A DNA stretch of 64,000 nt, taken from positions 1-64,000 of the forward strand of contig NZ_JAPPVQ010000006.1 of assembly GCF_026768455.1 (NCBI RefSeq), given 5' to 3'. Numbering within the stretch: position 1 is the stretch's first letter; each line of letters begins with the position of its first letter. The DNA comes from Candidatus Nitrosotenuis cloacae. GTDB taxonomy: Archaea > Thermoproteota > Nitrososphaeria > Nitrososphaerales > Nitrosopumilaceae. A program made the translations under genes and the position numbers. Positions 56,925 through 64,000 of the stretch are shown in pieces. The notes below the pieces were generated by a model that did no database searches, had not been told where the DNA came from, and worked only from the letters and a program-made list of their open reading frames with translations.

Positions 56925-59900
56925 TTACTGATAATCGGTCAGCAGCAGCTGGTCGCCGCTCTTCTTGCCGAACACAAGTTCTATCTCGTCCCCAAGTGTC
57001 GAGATTCTTCCCTTCAGGTACGGGCCCACGTCATATCTCTCGACCAGCCTCTTTGCCAGCCGCAGGTATTTCTCAATTGACGCCCGAGTTATGGTCTGGA
57101 TGAGATTGTTGCCGCATATGCAGTGTTGGAGAAGCGGCGTCCTTCGGTACTTTCTTCCGCATGAGGTGCACCTGAACTTTTGCCTGCCGTACGCGCGCAG
57201 GTTCCCTATGATGTCTGGTACCAGGTGAGTTGTGATCACGTTTGTCACAATCTCGGTCGTGTCCACTGCCGATATGAGGTCGGCGTTTCTTATCTGCAGG
57301 TCGAACTTGTCAAGCATCGAGTTGAGAGTAGAGTACGCACTGCGCGACCTTGACGTGGTGAGTGTGGACGTCGAGTGTGTATAGTGGTATCCGTGGAACT
57401 GCGCCTCCGTCTCCAGGCGGGACTTGATTATCTCAACTGATGTCACCTGGCCTGCCTTTTTCTTTTGTATCGTATCCTCAAAGAACTCGAGCGGCAGCCT
57501 CTTTACCACCTCAAAGTTGTGCGCCTGCGGCTGCGACTCGTGCGGCAGCACGGTCGGCTGGATGAGCAGCGGGGCGTCCATCAGCCCGCCTATCTTGTCT
57601 GAGAGGAACTGCCTTGAAAAGTTGAGCAGCGCGTCCATCAGCAGCATGATAGAGTCTGCGTCGCCGTCCGCGTCGCGCCTTTTTGCAGAGTGCCAGTTCG
57701 GGGTGGCAAAGCAGACGTGCGTTTCGGTGTACCCGATAATCCTTCCGACTATTCCGACCGATGTGTGCGGGGCAAGGCCGATTATCAGATGGCCCACAAG
57801 CTCGTCCGTGTTTCTGACGTTGTAAAATGGCGTCTTGCCGTAGAATTTTTCAAGCTCCATGTCGATGTATTTGCAGACCTGCACCAGGTACCTGCCCGAC
57901 TCGTTTGGAATTATCACGTCCTGCATCTTTATCTCCACCATCTGGTCGGGGCTGGTCAGCGGGTTTCCGTCCGCGTCGTGCGTGTACCCCAGTCTGTGGA
58001 GCGTCTCAATCGAGGTGCCTATCCAGGCCGGCCTAAAGTGCGTCAGGGGCGAGTTTGTCGCATCAAAGCGGACCGTCCCGTCCTTGAATACGGTAAGGTC
58101 TAGGCTCTGCCTGATGAGCCCCTTTTCTAGCGGCTCTGCTATCCTGTCCTGGTTGATCAGTTCCATCACCCCCTTGAATGGCTCCTGCACCCTGATGCCG
58201 GTCTTTTCCTGGGCCGCGATTATCTTCTCCTTTAGGGGGAATTGCTTGAAGTTGTGGGTGGACGCCTTTTTCTTGCACTTTTGGCAGAACGGCGACTCGA
58301 GGACGGCCCTGCATATCTGGCAGACGAACTCCACTGCGGTCTTGTTTCCGCACTTTTGGCAGTTGATGCTAATGGACGGCTCGTTGCAGACCTTGCACAT
58401 CCTATTGTAGATGTTGCAGTAAAAGCTGGCTGCGGCGCTTGCCTTGAGCAGGTCGCGTGTGTTTCCGCCCCTGTCTCCGATCGGAAACAACGTGTGCACC
58501 GGCGGCTTCATCAGCCTGGCTGCGGCCTTTTCGGGCCTGCCGATTCGCACGCCAATCGACGTAGAGAACTTGTTTCTTATCGGAATCCCCGACGACTTTA
58601 GGATGATCTCCTGGACCGTGCCAGAATAGTCTAGCGGGTTTGAGAATAGCAGTTGGTAGAATATCTCGGCCTCCTCACCGCCGACCGTTATGGCGTCGTC
58701 AGATACTGCATGCGGGACGCCGAGGTTCTCTAGGATTTTCTTGCAGTCTGCGGCGTACCGGATCTCCTGCTCGTCGATTTTGAGCGGCGATGCAAGGCGC
58801 CTCAACTCGTCCACCGTTATCTGCTCCCAGTAAAACAGGTATTTTGGGTGAAGCGGGATCTTGAAGTTAAGCGATATCTCTAGCGCCTCCTCGAGTGTAG
58901 GTGTCCTGTCCAAAAACTCTGCGTACTCGGAGTCTGCATATTTGAGGAGCTTTTGTCTTAGGTCCTCGACCCAGTACTCCTCGACATATCCGGACGGGAT
59001 CAGCTGCGCGTTGTTCTCAAGAAAGTCGCCAAACGATATGAGAATGTCTCCAAGGAAGAGTATCTTTTCTATCTGGTCGCGTATCTTGATGCCGTGCTCT
59101 ACGTCCCTTATCCTTACCACGTTACCGCCCCGGAGCCTCACAATGGGCGTCTCCAGCGTGTCCACAAACGCGATCGTGGCGCCCTTTCCAGGAACGTCCA
59201 GCTTTATCTGGGTCCCGACTGCGACGGTGTGGTTTAGAATCTCTGCCACGACTGGGTGTATTCCCACAGCCGCAAAGCCCGTATTGCACGCCCTTCCGTA
59301 CCTGAGCCTAAAGCCGCCTATCTTGTTTGGCAGTGAGAGGACCGACCTTCCGGCGATCACCTCCTTGAGCCTTTTTGAGGCAGAGTCGTCCTCGTCTCCC
59401 TTCTGGACTGCTCCCTTTAGCTGACCTAGCCAGTCCCATCCGTCAAGCTTGTACAGTTCGATTCTCTTGAGCAGTTTCTTTGCCCTGCCTATCAGGCCGT
59501 CGTTTAGCACGCGAAGCGCGCCGCCCCGGACGCGGTCGGTCTTTATCCTGGCCATGTTCTTGTGGTTTACCACCTCGTTTGGGTCTGTGTCCACGCCGTC
59601 AAGCTCCACCGGCAGGTTGGAGATCACCGTGATGATGTCCTCGTCCAGAACGTGGTACTGGAAGCTGCTCACGTCCCGCTCGTAGATGCGCAGTTCCTCT
59701 ACGAACCTGCCCGTCTCGTCGTCAAAGGCGTTTGCCTGGTATTTTTGCAGTCCCACTATCTGGCGCACATAGTCGGCAATGAGCATGGTGACTGCGGATT
59801 CCGTACCCCCTGCCGAACGCATGGGCCCGGCAATTGAGACGGAAAGATAGTCCGTTCCGTCCCTGTTCTTTTTGATTGTGACGCTGCTGATTCCCTGCAG

Positions 59901-60290
59901 CGGGGCTATTGTGACGCCTTCCGTGACTATGGCAAGGCCGACCCGGACGGCGTTGTCCAGCCTGTCCTCAAGCGGGGTGTCCTCAGGAAGGTACCTTCCC
60001 AGGGCGATGTTCTTTGCCATCTCCAGCGCGGCAAGCTCCTTTCCCTTGGTCTTGAGGAGCTCACGTAGGGGCTCTGCGATGTCGATGTCGTGCATCTTTG
60101 CTACCCGGTCCGAGAGGTCAAACGCAATCTTTGGCTCTATGATTCCAGACGAGTCCACCAGCGTGGATTTGGCCTGCGCTGCGTGCTGGAATATCTTGGA
60201 CGTATCCTCGGAGATGTTATCGAAATAATCTAGGTAATAATCGGGCATTGGGATCCCCTTTAGGCGGGAGATCGCCGTGTTTTCAGACAT
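56925..60290 (-). CDS. polC: DNA polymerase D large subunit DP2
   Basis: A 1121-residue catalytic subunit of the archaeal replicative polymerase D. The N terminus has DYYLDYFDNISEDTSKIF; the double-psi-barrel active site contains AKRRDADGDADSIMLLMDALLNFSRQFLSD with the acidic cluster DADGDAD. Two zinc clusters are visible: CNEP...CQKCG...CQIC...CQKC near 625-670, and CTSCGRKYRRTPLLQHCICG near 1055. The length indicates no intein. The GGGP synthase gene ends 3 bp upstream, so the two genes are probably co-transcribed. Confidence 0.96.
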   Translation of the reverse strand: MSENTAISRLKGIPMPDYYLDYFDNISEDTSKIFQHAAQAKSTLVDSSGIIEPKIAFDLSDRVAKMHDIDIAEPLRELLKTKGKELAALEMAKNIALGRYLPEDTPLEDRLDNAVRVGLAIVTEGVTIAPLQGISSVTIKKNRDGTDYLSVSIAGPMRSAGGTESAVTMLIADYVRQIVGLQKYQANAFDDETGRFVEELRIYERDVSSFQYHVLDEDIITVISNLPVELDGVDTDPNEVVNHKNMARIKTDRVRGGALRVLNDGLIGRAKKLLKRIELYKLDGWDWLGQLKGAVQKGDEDDSASKRLKEVIAGRSVLSLPNKIGGFRLRYGRACNTGFAAVGIHPVVAEILNHTVAVGTQIKLDVPGKGATIAFVDTLETPIVRLRGGNVVRIRDVEHGIKIRDQIEKILFLGDILISFGDFLENNAQLIPSGYVEEYWVEDLRQKLLKYADSEYAEFLDRTPTLEEALEISLNFKIPLHPKYLFYWEQITVDELRRLASPLKIDEQEIRYAADCKKILENLGVPHAVSDDAITVGGEEAEIFYQLLFSNPLDYSGTVQEIILKSSGIPIRNKFSTSIGVRIGRPEKAAARLMKPPVHTLFPIGDRGGNTRDLLKASAAASFYCNIYNRMCKVCNEPSISINCQKCGNKTAVEFVCQICRAVLESPFCQKCKKKASTHNFKQFPLKEKIIAAQEKTGIRVQEPFKGVMELINQDRIAEPLEKGLIRQSLDLTVFKDGTVRFDATNSPLTHFRPAWIGTSIETLHRLGYTHDADGNPLTSPDQMVEIKMQDVIIPNESGRYLVQVCKYIDMELEKFYGKTPFYNVRNTDELVGHLIIGLAPHTSVGIVGRIIGYTETHVCFATPNWHSAKRRDADGDADSIMLLMDALLNFSRQFLSDKIGGLMDAPLLIQPTVLPHESQPQAHNFEVVKRLPLEFFEDTIQKKKAGQVTSVEIIKSRLETEAQFHGYHYTHSTSTLTTSRSRSAYSTLNSMLDKFDLQIRNADLISAVDTTEIVTNVITTHLVPDIIGNLRAYGRQKFRCTSCGRKYRRTPLLQHCICGNNLIQTITRASIEKYLRLAKRLVERYDVGPYLKGRISTLGDEIELVFGKKSGDQLLLTDYQ

Positions 60291-60293
60291 ATG

Positions 60294-61043
60294 CTACTTC
60301 CTAGCGTTCTTGATACTATTTGCTATTTCGGCTAGCTTTTTGAGGCTGTCCTTCTCCTTTTCCAGGAGGGTTCCTATGACCAGCGCGTCGGCTCCTGCCT
60401 GTGCCAGCTCGCGCGCCGTCTTGGCGTCCCTGATTCCGCCGCCCACTATCAGAAAGCCGTTAAAGACGCGCCTTACCGCCCGGATCATCTCAGGCCTTAC
60501 ACTTTGCTTTGCGCCGGAGCCTGCCTCCAGGTAGACAAACCTCATTCCCAGGAACTGTGCCGAAAGGCAGTATGCCGCCGCAATGCCCGGCTTGTCAAAC
60601 GGGATTCCCCTTGCCGCGCCTACGAACCACGCGGTGGTGCCCTCGCCTATTATGATGTATGCAGTAGGCAGCGGTTCGAGGCCGAACTTTAGCACCGTTG
60701 GGGCGCCCAAGGCCTGTGCCTGAGTGATATAGTACGGGTTTTCCGAGTTCATCAGGGAGCTGAACAGGATGGCGTCCGCATGTGGTACCACCCCCGTTAC
60801 GTTCCCAGGAAATAGAATTATTGGAATTTTTACAGCTTTTTTTATAGTTTTTACAACTTGTGCCATCTCAATTTGATTTATTGCAGAGGAGCCGCCCACA
60901 AGAATGGCAGCAGCCCCAATCCTCTCAACACTCTTTGCAAGGTTGACCGACTCTTTGATCTTTGATACCTCGGAGTCAATCAGCACGAAGATGAGCGGCG
61001 ATTTTTTACTCTTGGCCAGCAACGACTGCTCTACTTTGCCCAT
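60294..61043 (-). CDS. Geranylgeranylglyceryl phosphate synthase
   Basis: Makes the first ether bond of archaeal membrane lipids from glycerol-1-phosphate and GGPP. The TIM-barrel phosphate-binding loops are VGGSS near residue 49, ILFPGN, YLEAGSGA and IVGGGIRDAKTARELAQAGADALVIGT. The 249-residue group II type fits Thaumarchaeota. It precedes DP2 by 3 bp and shares a divergent promoter region with the gene at 61109. Confidence 0.93.
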   Translation of the reverse strand: MGKVEQSLLAKSKKSPLIFVLIDSEVSKIKESVNLAKSVERIGAAAILVGGSSAINQIEMAQVVKTIKKAVKIPIILFPGNVTGVVPHADAILFSSLMNSENPYYITQAQALGAPTVLKFGLEPLPTAYIIIGEGTTAWFVGAARGIPFDKPGIAAAYCLSAQFLGMRFVYLEAGSGAKQSVRPEMIRAVRRVFNGFLIVGGGIRDAKTARELAQAGADALVIGTLLEKEKDSLKKLAEIANSIKNARK

Positions 61044-61089
61044 GGCGTTGGTTCGTACCTACCGCTTTAAAGTTTAATTGATATGGTGG

Positions 61090-61105
61090 TATACAGATCT
61101 GTATA
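61090..61105. promoter_or_regulatory. Perfect 16-bp palindrome at the start of 61109 gene
   Basis: TATACAGATCTGTATA is a perfect palindrome ending three bases before the ATG at 61109 and 47 bp before the divergent GGGP synthase start. It could be an operator bound at the transcription start, possibly by the helical product of the adjacent gene. Confidence 0.55.
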
Positions 61106-61108
61106 GCT

Positions 61109-61471
61109 ATGGGGGAGTCTGAGGAATACAGTATTAACAATATTATTCGTGAAATTATCAAAAAATCACTGTTTACTGAGAGACAAATTCAAATTATTTT
61201 AAATCACAAGAACCTGGAATCTATCGAGTTTGGCATTAGTAAGGGCGCCTACTTTAGGCAGGTGGGCCAGTCGCGGGACAAGCTGATGGGGTTGTACTAT
61301 ACGATAGTGCTGCTTCGCAGCCTCGGAATCCTGCTTCCAGACGACATTGATGTGATGTCTAGGCTCGCGCAACAGGTCTCCGTGATAAAAGACAGTGACG
61401 TATTCCCCGAGCGCGAGGAACAAGTGATGAATGTCATAGACAAACTGGTCCGTCAGGCGTGCGGAATGTGA
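61109..61471 (+). CDS. Small helical protein, possibly DNA-binding
   Basis: A 120-residue all-helical protein (SINNIIREIIKKSLFTERQIQIILNHKNLESIEFGISKGAYFRQVGQSRDKLMGLYYTIVLLRSLGIL). FTERQIQIILNHK and SKGAYFRQVGQSRDKL are arranged like a helix-turn-helix, but I cannot assign a family. The palindrome three bases before its start would suit autoregulation. The start codon ATG with no leader follows the local pattern. Confidence 0.65.
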   Translation: MGESEEYSINNIIREIIKKSLFTERQIQIILNHKNLESIEFGISKGAYFRQVGQSRDKLMGLYYTIVLLRSLGILLPDDIDVMSRLAQQVSVIKDSDVFPEREEQVMNVIDKLVRQACGM

Positions 61472-61597
61472 CGAATCACACAGTCTGCTGTCGTAGCCCA
61501 AGCAGTGTCGTGATTATGCATGATGTCTTTGTTGACGCAAAGTGTGAAATTATGTTGTCCAATCACAATAAATCACATCTATTGACCATTTTTAGTG

Positions 61598-62155
61598 ATG
61601 TTAGTAGAGATTCCTGACCCCCAAGTAATCATAGGTGTGATTGTTGCGTTTGTTGTTGGCGTGTTCGGTATGATGATTTATGGCAAAATTAAGGCATTTT
61701 CGAGCCAAAAGGGTGAGGATCCGGCCTATCTGTCACGCCTAGAGTACTATGAAAGGCAGTTAATTGACATGAAGATACGCATGGACGCCCTTGATCTGGA
61801 CGAGGCTGCACCACCGCAGCAGGTAATCGAGAAGATTGAGCCTGTTTTGGAGAAAAAGGCGCCAGAACCGGTCAAAAAGGAGGCTGAAAAGGCGGTTTCA
61901 AAGCCAAGAATGCCCAATATGGACTTTAATGGCATAGCAGAGCACGTCCTAGGATTAATCACAGTCAAGGAAATGACGTCACGTGACATCCAAATCACGA
62001 TAGGAAGGAGCAGGGAGCATACGTCAAGGCTCATGAAGCGGCTTTTCGAGGAGGGTTTGGTGGAAAGGAATGAGAAGAGAAAGCCTTTCACCTACAAGAT
62101 CACCGAGAAGGGACGATCTAGGATAGGAACCTTGGAGCAGTCCGTTACGGCCTAA
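61598..62155 (+). CDS. Membrane-anchored winged-helix regulator
   Basis: A 185-residue protein with one N-terminal transmembrane helix (VIIGVIVAFVVGVFGMMIYG), a coiled-coil and Pro/Lys/Glu-rich linker (residues 35-105), then a C-terminal winged helix (AEHVLGLITVKEMTSRDIQITIGRSREHTSRLMKRLFEEGLVERNEKRKPFTYKITEKGRSRI). The domain order implies a cytoplasmic DNA-binding domain tethered to the membrane. The ATG at 61598 follows an in-frame GTG. A hairpin lies 23 bp after its stop. Confidence 0.8.
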   Translation: MLVEIPDPQVIIGVIVAFVVGVFGMMIYGKIKAFSSQKGEDPAYLSRLEYYERQLIDMKIRMDALDLDEAAPPQQVIEKIEPVLEKKAPEPVKKEAEKAVSKPRMPNMDFNGIAEHVLGLITVKEMTSRDIQITIGRSREHTSRLMKRLFEEGLVERNEKRKPFTYKITEKGRSRIGTLEQSVTA

Positions 62156-62177
62156 GCTGTAGTCGTTTCCACGTATT

Positions 62178-62230
62178 ACTGGTATGCCATAACGTCATTT
62201 TGTCAAAGTCAGCATGTCATGGATACCAGT
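62178..62230. other. Hairpin element, function unknown
   Basis: ACTGGTAT-g-CCAT (62178-62190) pairs with ATGG-ATACCAGT (62219-62230), a 12-bp stem with one bulged base around a 28-base loop. It follows the membrane winged-helix gene and lies about 80 bp before an AbrB-type gene. It might be a transcript end, an RNA or an operator. Confidence 0.45.
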
Positions 62231-62311
62231 ATTTTGTACGGTTTTACCCTAATTTCATTATAGATTATAAAATTATAAATTCTTAAATATCTTAGATTAA
62301 GAAATTAATTC

Positions 62312-62470
62312 ATGCTTACCGAGAACGACGAGTTGGTAAAGATCACTTCAGTCGGCACCATATCCATACCAAAGCAGTTCCGCAAATATCTAGGTATCCA
62401 GAAGGGCGACTATGTCAAAGTCAGCCTGCAGGGCGACTCTATCGTAGTAAAGAGAGCAACAATAAGCTAG
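62312..62470 (+). CDS. AbrB/SpoVT-type (swapped-hairpin) DNA-binding protein
   Basis: A 52-residue protein, MLTENDELVKITSVGTISIP then KQFRKYLGIQKGDYVKVSLQGD and IVVKR. The ITSVGTISIPKQFRKYLGIQKGDYVKV pattern is the AbrB/MazE looped-hinge DNA-binding domain. CTTAAATATC lies about 25 bp before the ATG, so the message is leaderless. It overlaps the convergent 62467-62853 gene by 4 bp and is next to the origin. Confidence 0.82.
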   Translation: MLTENDELVKITSVGTISIPKQFRKYLGIQKGDYVKVSLQGDSIVVKRATIS

Positions 62471-62853
62471 TCGGCTTTCTGGGTGATCTTTGCGAGTTGG
62501 TAGACCCATTCTCTGCCGTTGCGTAGGCGGTTGATCCTACCCTTGGTATTGAATCTGGAAAGGTATGTCGAGATTACACTAAGTTTCACCGGCTCGTTGT
62601 ACTCGTCTTCGTATTTTTCCAATATCTCAGTAGATGTAAAGCGGCCCATCGGGAAGTATTTGTCCACTATATGCCATATCTTGGCCCCTACCGAGTCCAG
62701 TTGTGGTGCCTCTCCTTGGTCTTCTATGTTCATCAGATCCATCAGTTCGAATATCTTTAGGACCTTATCTCTAGTGATATTCCCCTCGAGGTTAAAGTTG
62801 TATTTGGCACCATCCGTATCCTCAAGGTCTATTCGAATCCGCTTTCTAGCCAT
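62467..62853 (-). CDS. Origin-adjacent protein, winged-helix-like C terminus
   Basis: A 128-residue protein. The N terminus is a basic-acidic strand region (RKRIRIDLEDTDGAKYNFNLEGNITRDKVLKIFELMDLM). The C terminus (MGRFTSTEILEKYEDEYNEPVKLSVISTYLSRFNTKGRINRLRNGREWVYQL) has the look of a winged helix with a basic wing. It starts at the left edge of the origin region, divergent from orc1/cdc6. A role in replication or local transcription is possible from position only. Confidence 0.7.
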   Translation of the reverse strand: MARKRIRIDLEDTDGAKYNFNLEGNITRDKVLKIFELMDLMNIEDQGEAPQLDSVGAKIWHIVDKYFPMGRFTSTEILEKYEDEYNEPVKLSVISTYLSRFNTKGRINRLRNGREWVYQLAKITQKAD

Positions 62854-63011
62854 CGTGATCGATCGTGATAACTAGTTAACAGTTGAACTGATCCTCTGAG
62901 ATTTGTTAACCTCCAGGGTTGTTAACGTTGACTGCCTAGCCCACGCCTAGCCCATTTTCTCATGTTAACAGGCGTCATCCAGTATGTTGGCCCCAAAACC
63001 CCCTATTTCAT

Positions 63012-63035
63012 GCCTGGAGTGGAAATAAAGGGGTC
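63012..63035 (+). repeat. Origin recognition box, copy 1
   Basis: Contains CTGGAGTGGAAATAAAGGGG followed by TC, matching the archaeal ORB/mini-ORB core (CCAGTGGAAA...GGGG) including the G-string that Orc1/Cdc6 contacts. The same orientation as copy 2, 62 bp apart. Confidence 0.8.
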
Positions 63036-63073
63036 CGATTTGCCCTGTTAACATTGTTAATGACCAACTTAAC

Positions 63074-63097
63074 GCCTGGAGTGGAAATAAAGGGGTC
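63074..63097 (+). repeat. Origin recognition box, copy 2
   Basis: Identical over 24 bp to copy 1 (GCCTGGAGTGGAAATAAAGG then GGTC). The perfect identity in a noncoding, otherwise variable region argues for a protein-binding site. It is nearer the AT-rich unwinding tract. Confidence 0.8.
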
Positions 63098-63289
63098 AAA
63101 ATGGCCCTTTTCGGGCTCTTCCTTAACACCACATTAACAAACTGTGAACCAACCCACACACCATCATTTCCACTCTTTTTCTTTTCAAAAATTTTTTTTA
63201 TGAAAAATAAATTAAAAATAATTAATTACAAACTAAACTCCAACTACCATCCTATACTAAACACTATACATCTAATATCAAATCAATGA

Positions 63290-64000
63290 TTGACTGGAAA
63301 AGAAGGTGTGTCCGTTTTGGTTGAGGATCCGGTGGATCGCCTACTGGACGCAGTGGAGAGCGGCAAATCGATCATAAAAAACAGGAACGTTTTACATTTT
63401 ACATACCTTCCAGATACCATCCTACATAGAACGGAAGAGCAGGAAAAGATAACCCAATCACTACTTCCCATCCTAAAACAATCAAGACCGTCAAATCTCT
63501 TGGTGTATGGCAAGCCAGGCACCGGCAAGACCTTGGTGGTAAAGAAAATACTCTTAAAAATACAACAAAGGGCCGAAAAGACCAAGTTTCCAATAAAACT
63601 GATCTACACAAACTCAAAGGAGGAGACGACCCTGTACGGCCTACTTGTCAGCATCGGCAGGCAGCTTGGCCTGTCGGAAAAGGAACTTCCACCATCCGGC
63701 CTTGCAATAAGCGAGGTGTTCAAGAGGCTGCTAAAATCAATCGAGGAAAACCAATTCAACATAGTATTTGTCATAGACGAGATAGACTACCTAGCTCAAC
63801 TTGTATCAAAGACTGGAAAGGACGTCCTATACCAACTTACGAGGGCAAACGAGAGACTCAAGAAGGGCTCACTCACACTTGTCGGCATATCAAACGACCT
63901 CACCTTCAAGGAGAGGCTTGACCCGCGCGTAATCAGCTCACTTAGTGAGGAGGAGGCGGTATTTACCAATTACAGTGTAAATCAGCTAAAGGAGATTCTC
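63290..64000 (+). CDS. cdc6: Orc1/Cdc6 origin-binding AAA+ protein (3' end missing)
   Basis: The first 237 codons of the origin initiator. The AAA+ Walker A is YGKPGTGKT, and Walker B is IVFVIDEIDYLAQL with the Orc-type DEID. Sensor-1 region: LTLVGISNDLTFKERLDPRVISSLSEEE, which includes the initiator-specific part. The start is TTG 63290, just after an in-frame TGA; GTG 63308 and TTG 63317 are alternatives. The C-terminal winged helix lies beyond the window. It sits beside the ORB boxes it is expected to bind. Confidence 0.9.
   Translation, partial: MTGKEGVSVLVEDPVDRLLDAVESGKSIIKNRNVLHFTYLPDTILHRTEEQEKITQSLLPILKQSRPSNLLVYGKPGTGKTLVVKKILLKIQQRAEKTKFPIKLIYTNSKEETTLYGLLVSIGRQLGLSEKELPPSGLAISEVFKRLLKSIEENQFNIVFVIDEIDYLAQLVSKTGKDVLYQLTRANERLKKGSLTLVGISNDLTFKERLDPRVISSLSEEEAVFTNYSVNQLKEIL

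Larger units (their letters stand above)
62854..63289. other. Replication origin region (oriC)
   Basis: This 436-bp gap between two divergent genes has the hallmarks of an archaeal origin. It contains two direct ORB boxes (63012-63035 and 63074-63097), a weaker inverted copy with GAGTGGAAATGA near 63166-63177, five perfect GTTAAC palindromes between 62875 and 63052, and an AT-rich tract from about 63170 to 63285 suited to unwinding. The orc1/cdc6 gene begins at its right edge. No RNA or protein gene is seen inside. Confidence 0.8.

Overview
The window is a densely packed archaeal chromosome segment. Its gene content points to Nitrososphaerota (Thaumarchaeota): ESCRT-III/CdvB division proteins, transcription factor B, a thermosome subunit, the DP2 subunit of DNA polymerase D, a GINS subunit, Orc1/Cdc6 beside an origin with ORB boxes, geranylgeranylglyceryl phosphate synthase, the aconitase-X pair of the archaeal mevalonate pathway, preQ0/archaeosine genes, and secreted proteins with lineage-specific features (a PEFG C-terminal sorting signal, the W-V-x-x-T-A-G-W-W module). 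No ammonia-oxidation genes, rRNA, insertion sequence, phage or CRISPR array are visible.

Layout. 1-6.15 kb looks more AT-rich by eye and carries a truncated repeat-bearing envelope protein, a glutamate-racemase relative lacking both catalytic cysteines, a CdvB paralogue, a family 5 uracil-DNA glycosylase and several exported proteins. 6.2-8.7 kb is a cobalamin cluster (CbiF, CbiL, CbiT). 8.8-13.3 kb holds an RqcH-like ribosome-rescue factor, a Mut7-C RNase, an AMMECR1 protein and the two aconitase-X subunits. 13.4-17.7 kb has endonuclease III, the sulfate-assimilation pair cysH-sat and a ThiI relative without an intact PP-loop. 21.7-25.6 kb holds a GPN GTPase, homoserine kinase and the preQ0 genes queC, folE and queE.

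25.9-30.1 kb is the most unusual block. It has an operon encoding a soluble winged-helix protein, a membrane-spanning receptor with a cytoplasmic winged helix, and a secreted coiled-coil protein. Next to it are a cytoplasmic coiled-coil protein, a second CdvB paralogue and three copies of a 20-bp repeat. 30.2-48.9 kb mixes TFB, sulfur metabolism (cysC, cysQ), tRNA maturation (RNase Z, CCA enzyme, a DLPYG methyltransferase), PRPP synthase, a class III-like sirtuin and DNA repair, interspersed with very small Cys/His-rich proteins of 30-70 residues. 48.9-61 kb carries redox enzymes, GINS, glutamine synthetase, thermosome, glyA, DP2 and GGGP synthase. 61-64 kb carries DNA-binding proteins and then the replication origin with Orc1/Cdc6 running off the end.

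Genes are often joined by ATGA overlaps. Many others have a TATA-like box about 25 bp before the start codon, implying leaderless mRNAs, and TTG/GTG starts are common. The best candidates for something undescribed are a compact structured RNA at 32.23-32.33 kb, a hairpin RNA at 19.03-19.09 kb, the set of zinc-finger microproteins, the envelope-sensing operon at 25.9-28.6 kb, and several perfect palindromes directly upstream of start codons.
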